Shown in pieces: positions 1 to 10,929 of a stretch of 45,439 nucleotides of DNA (position 1 is the stretch's first letter; each line of letters starts with the position of its first letter). Under the pieces are notes generated by a model. The model saw nothing but the letters and a program-made list of their open reading frames with translations. It was not told where the DNA came from and made no database searches. The stretch comes from Bifiguratus adelaidae (taxonomy: Eukaryota; Mucoromycota; Endogonomycetes; Endogonales), in the NCBI GenBank assembly GCA_002261195.1, contig MVBO01000121.1, positions 1-45,439 of the forward strand, written 5' to 3'. The position numbers were made by a program, and so were the translations under genes.

Positions 1-1028
1 ATATCTCCCAGGTCTTCCTTGCGCCGTTCATTATTATACAGTTTCAACCAGGCTTCGTCTAGGAATACTTTGTAAGTGCAATGGATGATTGACGAGAGTA
101 GACACTAACCTTGCTCGTCCATATCGTATTCAACTCTATCGTACAAGTCCTTCTCAGATGGCTCTGTGGGACGTTGAGCGTTTGCATCAAGGTGCATTGA
201 TCTCAAGAACCTACCTGTATGACGAATATAGTGATTTTCAGGTCGAACGAAGTCTTCAAGCTCGTCATCGTCACTGGCTTCCTTTTTTACCTTCCGAAAT
301 GATGGTTTTGGAAGACTGTCTTGCGGGTTCTTGGTAGTCAGCGTAGTCGTTGCGCCAGTTGCAGGGCTGTGACTAGTTCCATTTGAAATGACGGAGGAGC
401 GACGTCTTGTAGCTAATGCCTGATACGGATTTGCAGAAGCCACATGTCTCGTAATGACCTTTTTATTCTCCAGCAGAGTACCGATGGGTGTTGGAGGATC
501 TGATGCGTTGATTTGCTCGGATTCCGGTAGAATAGGTACTATTGGTTTAACGCCGGTATTATCATCGAGCTTCCGCGCGTTAAGATGGGACGTTTCGTAG
601 CTCTTATCCGTCATCGAGGTACGCCGCCTTTTGTGAGGCCTCTCATTCGATACCATGCTGACATGCTTATTGTGGCCATTTGGTATCCCGGTGTTCATTG
701 TTCGCATATCTTGACTTTTTCTCGTTTCGTGGGCGTGATCCTCCTCGCCCGGTCCCACACTAAACATCTCGAGCGGCATATATGTATCCAAATCGGCAAA
801 GAACTCCTTGTACGATCGTTCCTCGCGAGGTTTGCTAGCTTCAGTGTTATGCGCAGGTTTCATGACAGACTCTCGAGCCTGATCAACGCCGAACGTGTCC
901 ACACTCTGCTCTTTTGAGCTGCTATCTTGCTGCGAATCATTAAATTGATTTGGTAAAGGACGGCGAGAGCTCGGACGAGCTCTTTTGCGAGGGCGGCTAC
1001 GCGCTTTGAACCTCGGAATGCGTATCAT
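1..1028 (-). CDS. NTO1: NTO1/BRPF-type PHD protein, N-terminal part (partial)
   Basis: This is the amino-terminal part of a protein of the Nto1/BRPF/Jade type, a scaffold subunit of MYST-family histone acetyltransferase complexes (NuA3 in yeast) acting in the nucleus. Translation from the ATG at 1028 gives a basic start (RPRKRARPSSRR), a long low-complexity stretch, then FVRPENHYIRHT and RVEYDMDEQ. A 51-bp intron (59-109, GTTAGT...CCTAG) joins this in frame to DEAWLKLYNNERRKEDL at 58-1, giving the YDMDEQDEAWL signature of the EPL-like region that precedes the PHD fingers. The PHD and other downstream domains lie beyond the left edge. The start is the first ATG that gives the basic terminus; longer forms reading to about 1115 need a non-ATG start. 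Family placement is strong; NTO1 rather than a Jade-like paralogue is inference. Confidence 0.75.
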
Positions 1029-1444
1029 GATGAGAGCAAGGCTGACGCGAATGAGCTTAATAGGTGAGCTTAAGGAACAGCCTCCAAGCCAGACAATGCG
1101 TATATGGTGCTGCAAGAAGTATCAGCATTCGTGTATGACAAGTTCCAGAGCTCACCTGCAGTCAAATATGGACTAGACGACGGTCAGTGGACGAGGTAAT
1201 GCTCCTGTGCCCCAGCAAGGCACTGAGTGCGTACCCTATGTTGACCTCCCCCTGATACGCCACGTATGCAAAACGCTCCAACAGTCGTACAAAAGCTTTC
1301 CTTTGCCTGATCCCTCGTAGCTACTATCGATAACTGCTCCTCAACGTGCCTAGACTGCAATCTCTCCCCCCTTTGGACGCATATAAGAGCAACAAGAAAC
1401 GCGCACGTATTTGACAAAAAACCAGTTCCCTGTAGTGAGAGCGC
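1029..1444. other. Intergenic, divergent promoter region
   Basis: This 416-bp stretch separates the divergent starts of the NTO1-like gene (minus) and the SCYL1 gene (plus). Open frames here are short and show no family resemblance. I see no clear TATA box or other recognisable element; it presumably holds both promoters and 5' UTRs. Confidence 0.6.
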
Positions 1445-4400
1445 ATGGCGTTTCTGTCTGGCATAGTAAAGAGCTCGCTGTCTTTGCTTGGCAAGGACGG
1501 CAGTGCCTTTCCTTACTCTATTGGAGATAAGGCAGAGTGGTACTCTGGTCAATCTATATGGACGTTATATCAAGGAACGAAGAAAGTAGGTGGAGTGCAA
1601 TGATGACCTGCATTCCAACACTGACATGCGGTCTGTACTTTAGGAGGACGGCAGTCCGGTCTCAGTGTTTAGGTATGAACGGCAGACGGGTCAAGCAGAC
1701 AAGTTTCTATTAGCAAAAAATGCTTTCCGCCGGTTTCGTACTATACGGCATCCTGATCTGTTGAAGTATCTTGACGGTCTAGAGGCAAGTGGAGTTTAGG
1801 CATAGCATCAGATGTACAGGCTGACCAAGCAATGCCACTTTCAGAACGACCAAAATATATATATCGTGACAGAACGGGTAGAACCATTGGAGAATCAGTT
1901 AAAACAAGATGCAAACAAGGATCTCACAATATGGGGTCTTTACAAAGTTGCAGTGTGTATTCAGAGAAGCCATTACGACCAGGATACTCATTCTACAGGA
2001 CAGAATGCGATTAAATTTCTCAATGATGATTGCGGAGCCGTTCACGGAAATGTGAAGATGTCCAGCATTTTCACAGATCAAGCTGGTGAATGGAAACTTG
2101 GAGGCCTTGAGTTATTGAGCATAATGAAAGAGGACTCGCCGATAGTATTGGTAAGGAAGATGAATGCGAAAATGGCGAGACTCATGCATTTCTAGACTTC
2201 TTCGTCAGAGTCAGTGCCGGAATCGCATCGCTACACTTCGCCGGAGGCGCGAAAGTCAGGTTGGGAAATCATAAAGGAGTGAGTTCGGTGACAACATCTC
2301 CTGGTTTTGCTCTGCGCTAATGGATTGACAGTATACCCATAAATGCGACGGACTCCTGGTTGTTTGGGCTGTTGATTTACGAGGTTTTCAATGGCATATT
2401 CTCGACTCAAGAACAATTGAACGCACGAAAAGAAATCCCTTCCAACCTCTTTCAATCATACAAGTCTCTCATCAATCAGAACCCCAAACTGCGGGCCAAC
2501 ATGAAGAAGATCTTGGATGTGGGCCTTCGGCCGAATGGCGCCTTCGACACGCAATTCGTAAAAGTTAACCTTTTCCTTGAAAACATCGCAATCAAGGAGC
2601 AATCGGAAAAGGATGCGTTTTTCAAGTGAGATACAAGCTTCTGCAAAGGTTCACAACTCGTTTGACCATATGAACAGAGATCTCGGAGTCAATATCGATA
2701 ATTATCCTCCAGATTTCTGCAAGTACAAAATTTTGCCAACTTTGGTGCATGCTTTTGAATTCGGCGCCGGTAAGCACTCAATAGATCAGATCTTTCCTCA
2801 GATCACCGCATTTATTACCCTTCATTCAGGAGGCTCGAGTGCTCTAAACGCAATTCTGAAGATTGGAAATCACTTGTCCGATGAGGAGTACAATGATATT
2901 ATAATTGCCTGCCTGGTCCGCATGTATGGTTCCCAGGACAGAGCAATCAGATATAGCCTGCTTGAGAACCTACCAAACTACATTGAACATCTGTCAGACA
3001 AGACTGTTTCCGATAAGCTTTTCCCTAATGTGGTACGTATGGCCGGGAACAGTTCACAACGATCAACAATGCTGATGTAAGCAATAAGGCAACTGGATTC
3101 AATGATGGAGCGCCTATAATCAGGGAGCAAACAGTCAAAGCTATTCTCCTGCTGATGCCAAAGGTTTGTCAATGTGCAACAGAATTTGGACAAGCTAACC
3201 TTGCTCTAGCTTAATGATCGCATAAGAAATTATGACTTGCTTCGGTATCTGGCAAAAATGCAAACTGATGATGAGCCGGGCATCAGAACGAACACGACTA
3301 TTTGCCTGGGTAAGATGGCCAAATATCTTAATGACGGGGTAATGAGAAACAATGGCATGCAATGAATGCAGCTGACAAAATCTTCAGACGCGTAAAAAGG
3401 TCCTCGTTCCCGCCTTTACAAGAGCTTTACGTGATCCATTCGTGCATGCGCGTGTGGCCAGTCTTATGGCTTTGAATGGTATGTCACTTCTCACACATTT
3501 GCAGTTATTTGATACAGTCTGTAGCCACGTCCGAATACTTTGATGCACCAGACTGCGCAACGAAAATCATTCCGTGCGTATCAATGAATCTCATCGACAA
3601 AGAAAAGTGAGTGCCAACAAGTAATGAAAGCCAATTAGGCGAAGCTAACTGGCGTTATCCAGAGTCGTACGAACTCAAGCATTCAAAAGCTTGGAGGTTT
3701 TCGTTAAGCGTTTGCAAATGTTGGCCGATAAGATGGTGAGTGTCCTCTATTCGTCTAACGTCAACTTATGCTGCATTCAGCCGGATACCGAACTCAAGGA
3801 AGCTCCAATGCCCTCGCAGGCGAATAGTAATTCAACGCCCTTGCAGTCACAGTATTCAGCAGCAGCAATTAGCATGGCCGGAAGCGTCGGTAAAGAGGCA
3901 GCTGGCTGGGCAGGATGGGCCGTCACGTCGCTAGCAACCAGAGTGGTAGGTGTTGGTATAAGTAAACATTATCTATTTGCTGAATATCTTCCTTTCATCA
4001 GATGAATAGCTCTGTCGAAGGTACAATGGATCAAGAAGCGGCTGCAAAACCTCCAGTAAAACCTGAGAATGGGAACGGCCCTGATGACGCGGCTGCATCC
4101 ACCCACGATGTCCGTCTCAAGAAAGTCGACTCGTCGAAATTTTCGGTCAGTGACGACGGTGTTGATATTCAGGAAACCAATGGCTGGGGTGATGCCAATC
4201 TAATCACTTTCGAGACCGAGGATGATTGGGGTGAGTTTATACATCCCTTCGCAGTGAAACCAAGTCGCTCATGTCTTTCAGCTCCCCTTGATGCTTCAGC
4301 CGAAGTGGGAAGCAGCACCTCTCTGGAGGATGACGTGCAAGCCATCGTAGCTGCGCGTCCTTCAGTTACCGCATCCTTCGCGCCAGCAACACCCAACCCA

Positions 4401-4837
4401 ACCAGTCATTCCGGTAAACCAGCCAAGCAGTCCATGAAATTGGCTGGGATGAAGCCAAAAGGTGCCGTGATGATGCAGCTAGCCCGATTTGAGCTGACTA
4501 TTGCATTGCAGCCGATCCGCTCAGTGGTTGGGGCTTAGATGAAGATGATAGCTGGGCAGGGGTTACTATACCAAAGACTGCAACCTCCCCAAAAGCGACT
4601 GCGGCATCGAATGTTTCGCCTGTGTCCAGTTTTCATCCACCGGTGCAAAACCAAGTCAAAAGCAACTCGCCAAGGCTTACCAAGGAAGAGAGACAAGCCG
4701 AGCTGGAAAGGAAAAAGGAGGAGCGGCGACAGGTAGGTCACTCCGCTTATTGGGCTCCCTGCGTTTATTCACCTCGTGTAAAGCGTTTGGCGGAGCTTCG
4801 ACAGCAAAAGCAGGCATCGGGTGTCCGAAAACTCTGA
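1445..4837 (+). CDS. CEX1: SCYL1/Cex1-type catalytically inactive kinase with HEAT repeats
   Basis: SCYL1 (Cex1 in yeast) is a pseudokinase scaffold linked to COPI trafficking and tRNA nuclear export. I could resolve 18 exons: 1445-1585, 1644-1784, 1845-1952, 2004-2150, 2196-2278, 2332-2625, 2678-2769, 2830-3032, 3089-3163, 3210-3338, 3388-3478, 3525-3606, 3663-3735, 3781-3945, 4002-4230, 4282-4461, 4512-4732, 4784-4837. They sum to 2,508 nt, an 835-residue protein, close to the family length. Recognisable segments are HPDLLKYLDGLE, VTERVEPL, GEWKLGG, PPDFCKYKILP, AFEFG, IREQTVK and a HEAT region ending TRALRDPFVHARVASLMALN. The kinase lobe has degenerate catalytic motifs (HGNV where active kinases have HRD), as known for SCYL proteins. 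The tail is acidic with WGW-type motifs, then a Lys/Arg/Glu helix, ending VRKL. Intron 2 is GC-AG. Identity is very secure. Confidence 0.95.
1785..1844 (+). other. GC-AG intron within the SCYL1 gene
   Basis: The exon ending ...GGTCTAGAG is followed by GCAAGTGG, the typical donor of the GC-AG class (AG|GCAAGT). The intron ends TTTCAG. Only this pair keeps the frame and gives the conserved DGLE-ND-QNIYIVTE join: the nearby GT at 1789 leaves one base over, and no AG upstream of AACGACC restores the frame. Confidence 0.8.
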
Positions 4838-5298
4838 GATAATGCACCGGATTTATCTTCGCATCGTGAACATTTATCGATATTAGGTTCGGTTCTTTTG
4901 AGATTCGCAGAAACTCAAGAACGGCCTTTCCTCTGTTGGACGTGGCACGAGGAGGTGATTACATCCACTATGCGTCTTCATGCAGTGTAGTCCATCATTG
5001 ACTCCACCGACGATATAGGATCTGTATAGACTGTCTGGGCTATTTCCTGCTTTGTAGGCCAGCCTTTTACACTGTAAAATAGGACAACGTTGATTATTCT
5101 AATGAGGCTACTATCGCGGCACCTATAGTAAGGCATCTGGATCTCTTGACATCTTTGGACATTTGCCAATATTTTACATATCCCTTCTTTACAAAGGATA
5201 GAATTTTACAACGTTAAATCCCATTGATCCAGAGAAACAACATCCGCCCTAGAACAAGATTCAGCATTTTGTACGGGAATGGACTTTCCTACAAGCAC
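4838..5298. other. Intergenic, convergent 3' ends
   Basis: This 461-bp stretch lies between the converging 3' ends of the SCYL1 gene (plus) and the alpha-mannosidase gene (minus). It is AT-richer than the flanking exons and has no convincing coding frame, so it is probably 3' UTR and termination sequence for both genes. Confidence 0.6.
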
Positions 5299-8200
5299 CT
5301 ACCCAATCTTTAACCGTACGGTGACGACCTGGAAAGGGTCAAAGGCAATGACGGCACCTTCTTCCTCATCAGGCATTGGAGATAGAGTATTGTAAACATC
5401 GTCATTGAAATTCTTCATGGGGTTGAGCGTCACGTAGGGTACGAAAGATAAGTCTTCCTCCAAAATATTACATAGTTGGACGGATTCCACTGGAAGAGAA
5501 CTTTTCAAAAGGGTGAGCTTCGGAGAAAGATGAGGGGGATGACTCTTACCTGATGAGCCGAGCTTTCGCATGCCCTCCATAGGCTTCATAGAGGCGGAGA
5601 ATGATGTCGTTTGAATCTTCAGCTTTCTTGATCGTCTCCAGGATCACGTTCGGTGCGTCCTCTATTTTGAAGTAGGAGACTGGCTTCACGTTCACCAAGA
5701 CATCCTCAGGCGCAATCCTAGACACAACTTTAGCCACGCCCGTCATCGTGCAAAAGTGTCCATAAAACGTACTTGGCTAACAGTGGAATATTGAAATTGT
5801 AGGATTCTCTTACGACATCAGCCTGCATAAAGTGACCATTGTGAGGATATATGGCATACTTGAACACATGTCGTCCAATGTCGCTCTTGGCATCGGGAGC
5901 CTATCAAGTGTTCCTATCAGATCCAAAATACACCCAGACTGTTGCTTTACCTTTGCGGAGCGCAGTAAAGATAGCCTCATGACATTTTCATGCGTTGCGA
6001 ATCCGTATTTGCTGTCGCTCATCAATGCAACGCCGTATCCAAATTCTGATATGTCGGCATACTTGTGGCCGCACACTTCGAATTTTGCACTCTCCCAGGA
6101 GGTGTTGTAATGTGTTGGACGCTGGTTATGACCAAATTGTGTATCGTAGAATGCATGATCGGCCAAGATGTTCCAAGCAAATTCAACCTTCAAAAACCTC
6201 CTGTTTTCGTCCCAGTCTACTTCGGTTTCAAAATCTATCCGGCGCGACGTCGCGTTCAAGTTGATCTGTTGACGAAGCTGACTTGTTTCCGAGAGTTTCT
6301 TCTCCACGACAAGCGAAACACGAAGTGGTCCATGATCCAAGATACGTACGTTGCCCCCATCCACGGTATCGAACTTTTCCAGATGATAAATCTCAACGTC
6401 CCAAGCGTCCCAGAATAACGGAATATCGTCAAATATTTTGAAAACATTTCCGCGTTGACCTGCGGAAATCACTTGTCGCTTGGCTTCCTTGTCGTACAAA
6501 CCGATCATGCTGCCATCCTTGTCGAACACAACTTGCAGGTATGAATTTTCAAGTACAAATGTACCATTCGAAGAAATGACAGCCGAGGCTGGCGTGAACG
6601 CTGAGTACTGATCGGCAAAGTAAGCCGAGGTAGCAAAACCTAGTGCATCGTTTGCTAGAACAAAGCCTGAGTTGCCGAAAGCCGAGTACTGAGGCATGAC
6701 TCCAAGGTTCTCATTGACAGGTATCTCGAGGACTTCTGTACGCGACCAAGGGAGGGTGTTGAAGACCATAATGCCTTGCCGTAACAGTAAGGAAGTGGTG
6801 GAAGATAATCCCCATATTTTATCTGCAGTCTCGCTGATAAGTCGAGTTGCAATTTCGTCAATTTCGACCATCATCTTCAGCGATTTAGACACTGGGGGTA
6901 ACAAGTGTGCAGCGCAACACTTACATCTATGGCATCATCATAGACCATGGAAATAGATGAGCCCGTCACAACGTCGTGAAACCTGCAAAAGGCGACCGGT
7001 AGTTTTGCTTAGCAACCGTGGCCACACTTGTGGTGCTTCCGACACCTACTGGCAAAGACACAACATCTTCCACATAGTTTCCAAGTCTTGTTGGGGATAA
7101 CTATAACATCATCAGGACCCATTTCTCAAAGTCTCAATCCCAGCATGACAGTGACTTACATGAATTCCTTGGAATTGGTATAAAGAGCGAGCGTGGCTAG
7201 CGTTTCCAAATCCCGCAGTAGGTATTCGTTCTTGCGGTTATATCGCTTGATCAGCGATTGAGACGTATACGTGCCTCTATGTAGTTCAAAGTACTACAGG
7301 CTGTTTTAGTCCAGCACAAGCGTTGGATTAAAGCGAGTGCGAAAAACGTACCAATTCTCCTTTCCATGTTGAGAGCTCGTGAGCCTCATCTTCAAGTGAT
7401 TTGTAAAAGTCCGGTACGTTGCCCATCCGCACCTTTGGTAGACCATCCTAGAGTGGGGTTGAGAATGTTGATGTTTTGCGACTTCAACTTACCACATCCT
7501 CCATGCGCTTCAAGCGCTCAATCATGCTGGATAGAGGCCCTCCTCCACCATCGCCGTTACCAAAGACCAATAGACTGGTATTGCTATATTCCTTGTCGCG
7601 ATGGTTACGGACGCTGACAATTGGCATCAGTCACGTATATCCAAATGCTTTACAACTCACGACGCTCACCTTCGAATGAGCTCCTCGGGCGTGCCTTGGG
7701 CATTGTAAGTTTCTGAGGGAGCCATGTGGCATAGTACTTTGGATCCGTCCAAAGAACTCCAATAGAACGTGGTATAAGGAAACTACACTTGCGAGTTAGC
7801 AGACTTGACAGGAGAAAAGCCGATGTATTCACCTTATTGATGTTGTTCCAGGATAACTTTTGGGTAAAGAAATACTTCATGCCAGCCAAGCGAGCAATCT
7901 GAGGTAACTGAATAAATGTGAGCATCCCGCCGATCGACCCCAAAAACAACTACACACCTGCGAAGAGTAGCCAAACGAGTCCGGCAACCATAATACTTCT
8001 GATCGAGCTCCAAACTCCTTTTCAAAGAATCGTTGCCTACAAGAGAAACGGGTGAGGGCCTAACCACAAGGAATGAAATAGACATACCCCAACAACATTT
8101 GCCGACACAATGATTCGCCGCTGGGTATATTGGTATCCATTTCAATCCACGTCTAAGTGAAGTATGTGAGACACGGCCTATTCAAAACGGTTACTTACTC

Positions 8201-9431
8201 CTCCTATAGGACAAAATTGTCCAATTGCCGCCTTCTCGAGAATGCGGGTCCATAGTTTTGGGTATTTCCGCTTGATCCATTCGTACTGTTGAGCTTGAGA
8301 GCATGTAAACTTGTAATCGGAATACTTGTCCATCAAGTTGATCTGCGTCGACCAGCTTCTCGCTGCTTTCCGAATAGTTTCTGCAAAAGGCCACAGCCAT
8401 GCCGTATCTGCAAGATGGACAACCGATTGAGCATGATGAAGACGCCTCATAGCGTGACATACCTAAATGACAATGTCCTGTCGCCATAACGCGATGCTGT
8501 GCGCCGCCGTTACGCTGTTTTAAGAACTCTTGCGCTATCCGGCGTCCTTCCACCAAACTTTTGTCATAACCAGGCTTAAACGCATTCACGATACGGTTGG
8601 CAGTGTACAATGCATGCGAGGCACGAATGTGATCTTCGGGAAGATCTCGGGCAATGCCCAGTATCACCTGATAATCGTACAAGAGCGCCCACGCTTCGTT
8701 GTTGGGTACCGCGAGTTCACATTCGTTGAGGTTAAAGAAGCGATTCGGGTCGGGAGGTCCAATCAGACCGTTACCGGTACCAAACATGCCATTGCATGCC
8801 ATCTCAATATAGAATGTATATTTTTCGCCTCCTTGTGCATTCGTCGTCAAGATGTATTCATGACGAGCGTCGCTGCCGGCTAGGACGGTTGCTTTGAGCA
8901 ACATAATGGGTAATTTGAACCTTACCTCCTCCCGTCAAGCCCTGCAGCGGCATGCCATCCTCCCCAAAAATTAATCCTTCATTATCCGAGTTCCATAAGA
9001 AGTGCACTTCCTTCCCTGCAAAAGGCACAGGTATTGTTACTTGAATGAGAAACCAATGTGTTGACTATAGAGAAGGTCGTCAAAACCGTGAGCAGGTTTT
9101 ATAGCCTTTGGAAAAGTAGACTTACCCAGCTAGGACCGAACCACTCTCCGAGTCCTGTGGGTCTAAACTCTTGCAAAACAGCTTCCTCGAACGGTACTCG
9201 CTTGAGTCCCGGTACAGACCATACGTGAACCTTGATGAATTCTTCAGAGTCAGTCCGAGCACGATAGAGTTGCGAGAGTAGATTGATGTTGTTCCCGTTA
9301 GCACCACCGCTCGTGAAGTTGTTACACCGGTCAATAGTTATGCTTCGTATTAGCCGCGGTGTCTGAGTTGCGGGTGGTCGAAAAGGTATGTTCTTGACGT
9401 CAGAGTAGTCATGCCGGCTCTCATTGATCAT
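5299..9431 (-). CDS. AMS1: Vacuolar alpha-mannosidase (GH38, Ams1 type)
   Basis: Glycoside hydrolase family 38 alpha-mannosidase, which in yeast trims mannose from free oligosaccharides and is delivered from cytosol to vacuole by the Cvt route. The ATG at 9431 gives [11 protein letters not shown]; upstream in-frame sequence lacks an ATG. In order one sees [17 protein letters not shown] and FGPSW, then the metal-binding [16 protein letters not shown] (intron 8408-8462 splits it), [42 protein letters not shown] with the expected nucleophile Asp, [44 protein letters not shown], then [23 protein letters not shown] and RLSLLRS of the C-terminal beta domains, ending VVTVRLKIG. About 15 short introns interrupt it, e.g. 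9065-9125 and 8880-8925. No signal peptide is seen, as for yeast Ams1. All catalytic motifs are intact. Confidence 0.95.
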
Positions 9432-9537
9432 GGCGCCAACCAACGTTCCCCACACTGATTTCCTTTTCTGTCTTTTATTTGCTTTTCAGCTTACATGCTT
9501 ACAATGAAAGGCATCCAGTATACAGTATCGTTCTCAT

Positions 9538-10731
9538 CTATGCAACCTTTAGTATTCCAGCTGCAATCAGCTTGCGAATCTTTGCTGCAATTTGTGGGTT
9601 CTTCAAGTGTTCTTGCGCAGCCATGGGATCTTGCTGCATCTGTTGAAGGATTTGTTGCATCACTGGATCGCCAAGGATACGCTGGATAAAGTCAGCAACG
9701 TGATTGGACATGCCGTGCTGTTTAAATATACCTGTACTTCAGGATCATTGGCAGCGCGTTTCAGGGTCTCTTCTTGAGATTCCCCGCCTTGAGCGTTCAT
9801 TGCAGCATAACATTTCATCATTTGCTGCTGAATTTCGTGAGAAAGCTTGCCATCCTTGTCCTTTTCTTTAGCAAGCATGCATGTCTCCAGACATTCACTA
9901 TAGTCCTTCTTGGCAAACTCAACCGCGGCCTTACGTGTATATCCTCGAGCTACAGAGGGTTAGTACCGATGGCATGTATTACCTCTAAGCGACTGACCAA
10001 ATTCTGGATCCAGCTCAATACATTTCTCGGCATCTTTCATTGCTTCGGATAGCGCTAACAGCTTGAGGTAGCAAGCTGATCGATTTGAGTAAGCTCTGAC
10101 GTCCTTGTCGTTACGTTTGATGGATTCGGTATATTGTTGAATCGCTCCGGGCCAATCGTTCTTTTTGTAGAGTTCGTTACCAGCATTACGTGCCTCTTCT
10201 GCCAGCTTTGGATCATAGTAGGCTTCCTTCTCTCTTTGAGCCTTCAACTTTTCGGCCTCCCGCAACTTGGCGAGGACATCGGGAGTGCGATGTTCCGTAA
10301 GTGACTTGTTGTAGTACTTGATTGCGTTATCCAAATCATCCTTCTTCATATAGGCGTTACCAATGCGTGCATAGGCCCTACGATCATGGCAACGAATTGA
10401 GTATAACCGACCGAAACAGTTGACCGAGACTTACTTTGCTATGGTCTTGTAGTCGGCGCGCATATCACGCCCCTTTTCAACGGCGTCCTCGCAAACTTTG
10501 ATACAGTCGTCATATTTTCCTTGCTCAAATAGGACAGCTAAAGTGCCGTTAGTGGTGAGCGAGCAACGCGCTCGTGTACTTACCGGCTTTGTTGGTCAGG
10601 TATGTAATATCCGTATTGTCGAGTTCCCAAGCCTTGTCGTAGTGCTGAATCGCCTCGTCGAACTGGTGTTGCTTGTAGAGAGCATTACCCTGCTCCTTTT
10701 CCTTAATGGCTTGTTGCTTTTCCTCAGACAT
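9538..10731 (-). CDS. STI1: STI1/HOP Hsp70-Hsp90 co-chaperone, short form without TPR1-DP1
   Basis: Sti1/Hop brings Hsp90 and Hsp70 together in the cytosol. Exons 10731-10584, 10537-10435, 10377-9998, 9949-9732 and 9681-9538 sum to 993 nt, a 330-residue protein. It starts MSEEKQQAIKEKEQGNALYK, which aligns with the beginning of TPR2A, and continues through TPR2A (TYLTNKAAV, IAKAYARIGNAY, SLTEHRTPDVL), TPR2B (GNELYKKNDWPGAIQQYTE, YSNRSACYLKLL) and the C-terminal DP2 domain (DPEVQRILGDPVMQQILQQM, IAAKIRKLIAAGIL). The Hsp90-binding carboxylate-clamp positions in TPR2A look intact. The usual N-terminal TPR1 and DP1 are missing, and the 198 bp up to the next gene cannot hold them. Nematode STI-1 is known to have this short layout. 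A heat-shock element lies about 50 bp upstream of the ATG. Confidence 0.93.
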
Positions 10732-10777
10732 GCTGTAGTGAGACGAAGAGATTGTCGCAGAACTTCACACCGCGACC

Positions 10778-10792
10778 TTTCGCGAAATTTCC
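10778..10792 (-). promoter_or_regulatory. Heat-shock element upstream of STI1
   Basis: The plus strand reads TTCGCGAAATTTC at 10779-10791: three alternating units TTC-nn-GAA-nn-TTC with perfect 2-bp spacing, the minimum Hsf1 trimer site. It lies 47-61 bp upstream of the STI1 start codon. STI1 is a known Hsf1 target in yeast; that this copy is used here is inference. Confidence 0.65.
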
Positions 10793-10929
10793 ATATGGAG
10801 TGACGTAGGCATTTTGGCGCTCAGACATTGATTGGCTTTGTGTAGAACAATGGGGCCTTTGGCTGCTTAACGTCGTGTTACTTTGATAGGTAAATGTACA
10901 CAAGGCTTTTCATGGCTTAACGTTTATTC

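Noticed and set aside
5810-6904. Large plus-strand frames opposite the mannosidase exon
   Set aside because: They are reverse shadows of the GH38 C-terminal exon, which carries clear family motifs.
8880-8925. A 34-bp intron (acceptor AAAG at 8892) in the alpha-mannosidase gene
   Set aside because: The next acceptor, CTAG at 8880, keeps the same frame, gives a 46-bp intron of normal size, and matches the family better.
10732-10929. Hidden N-terminal exons of STI1
   Set aside because: The stretch is too short and has stop codons in all frames; it holds the heat-shock element instead.
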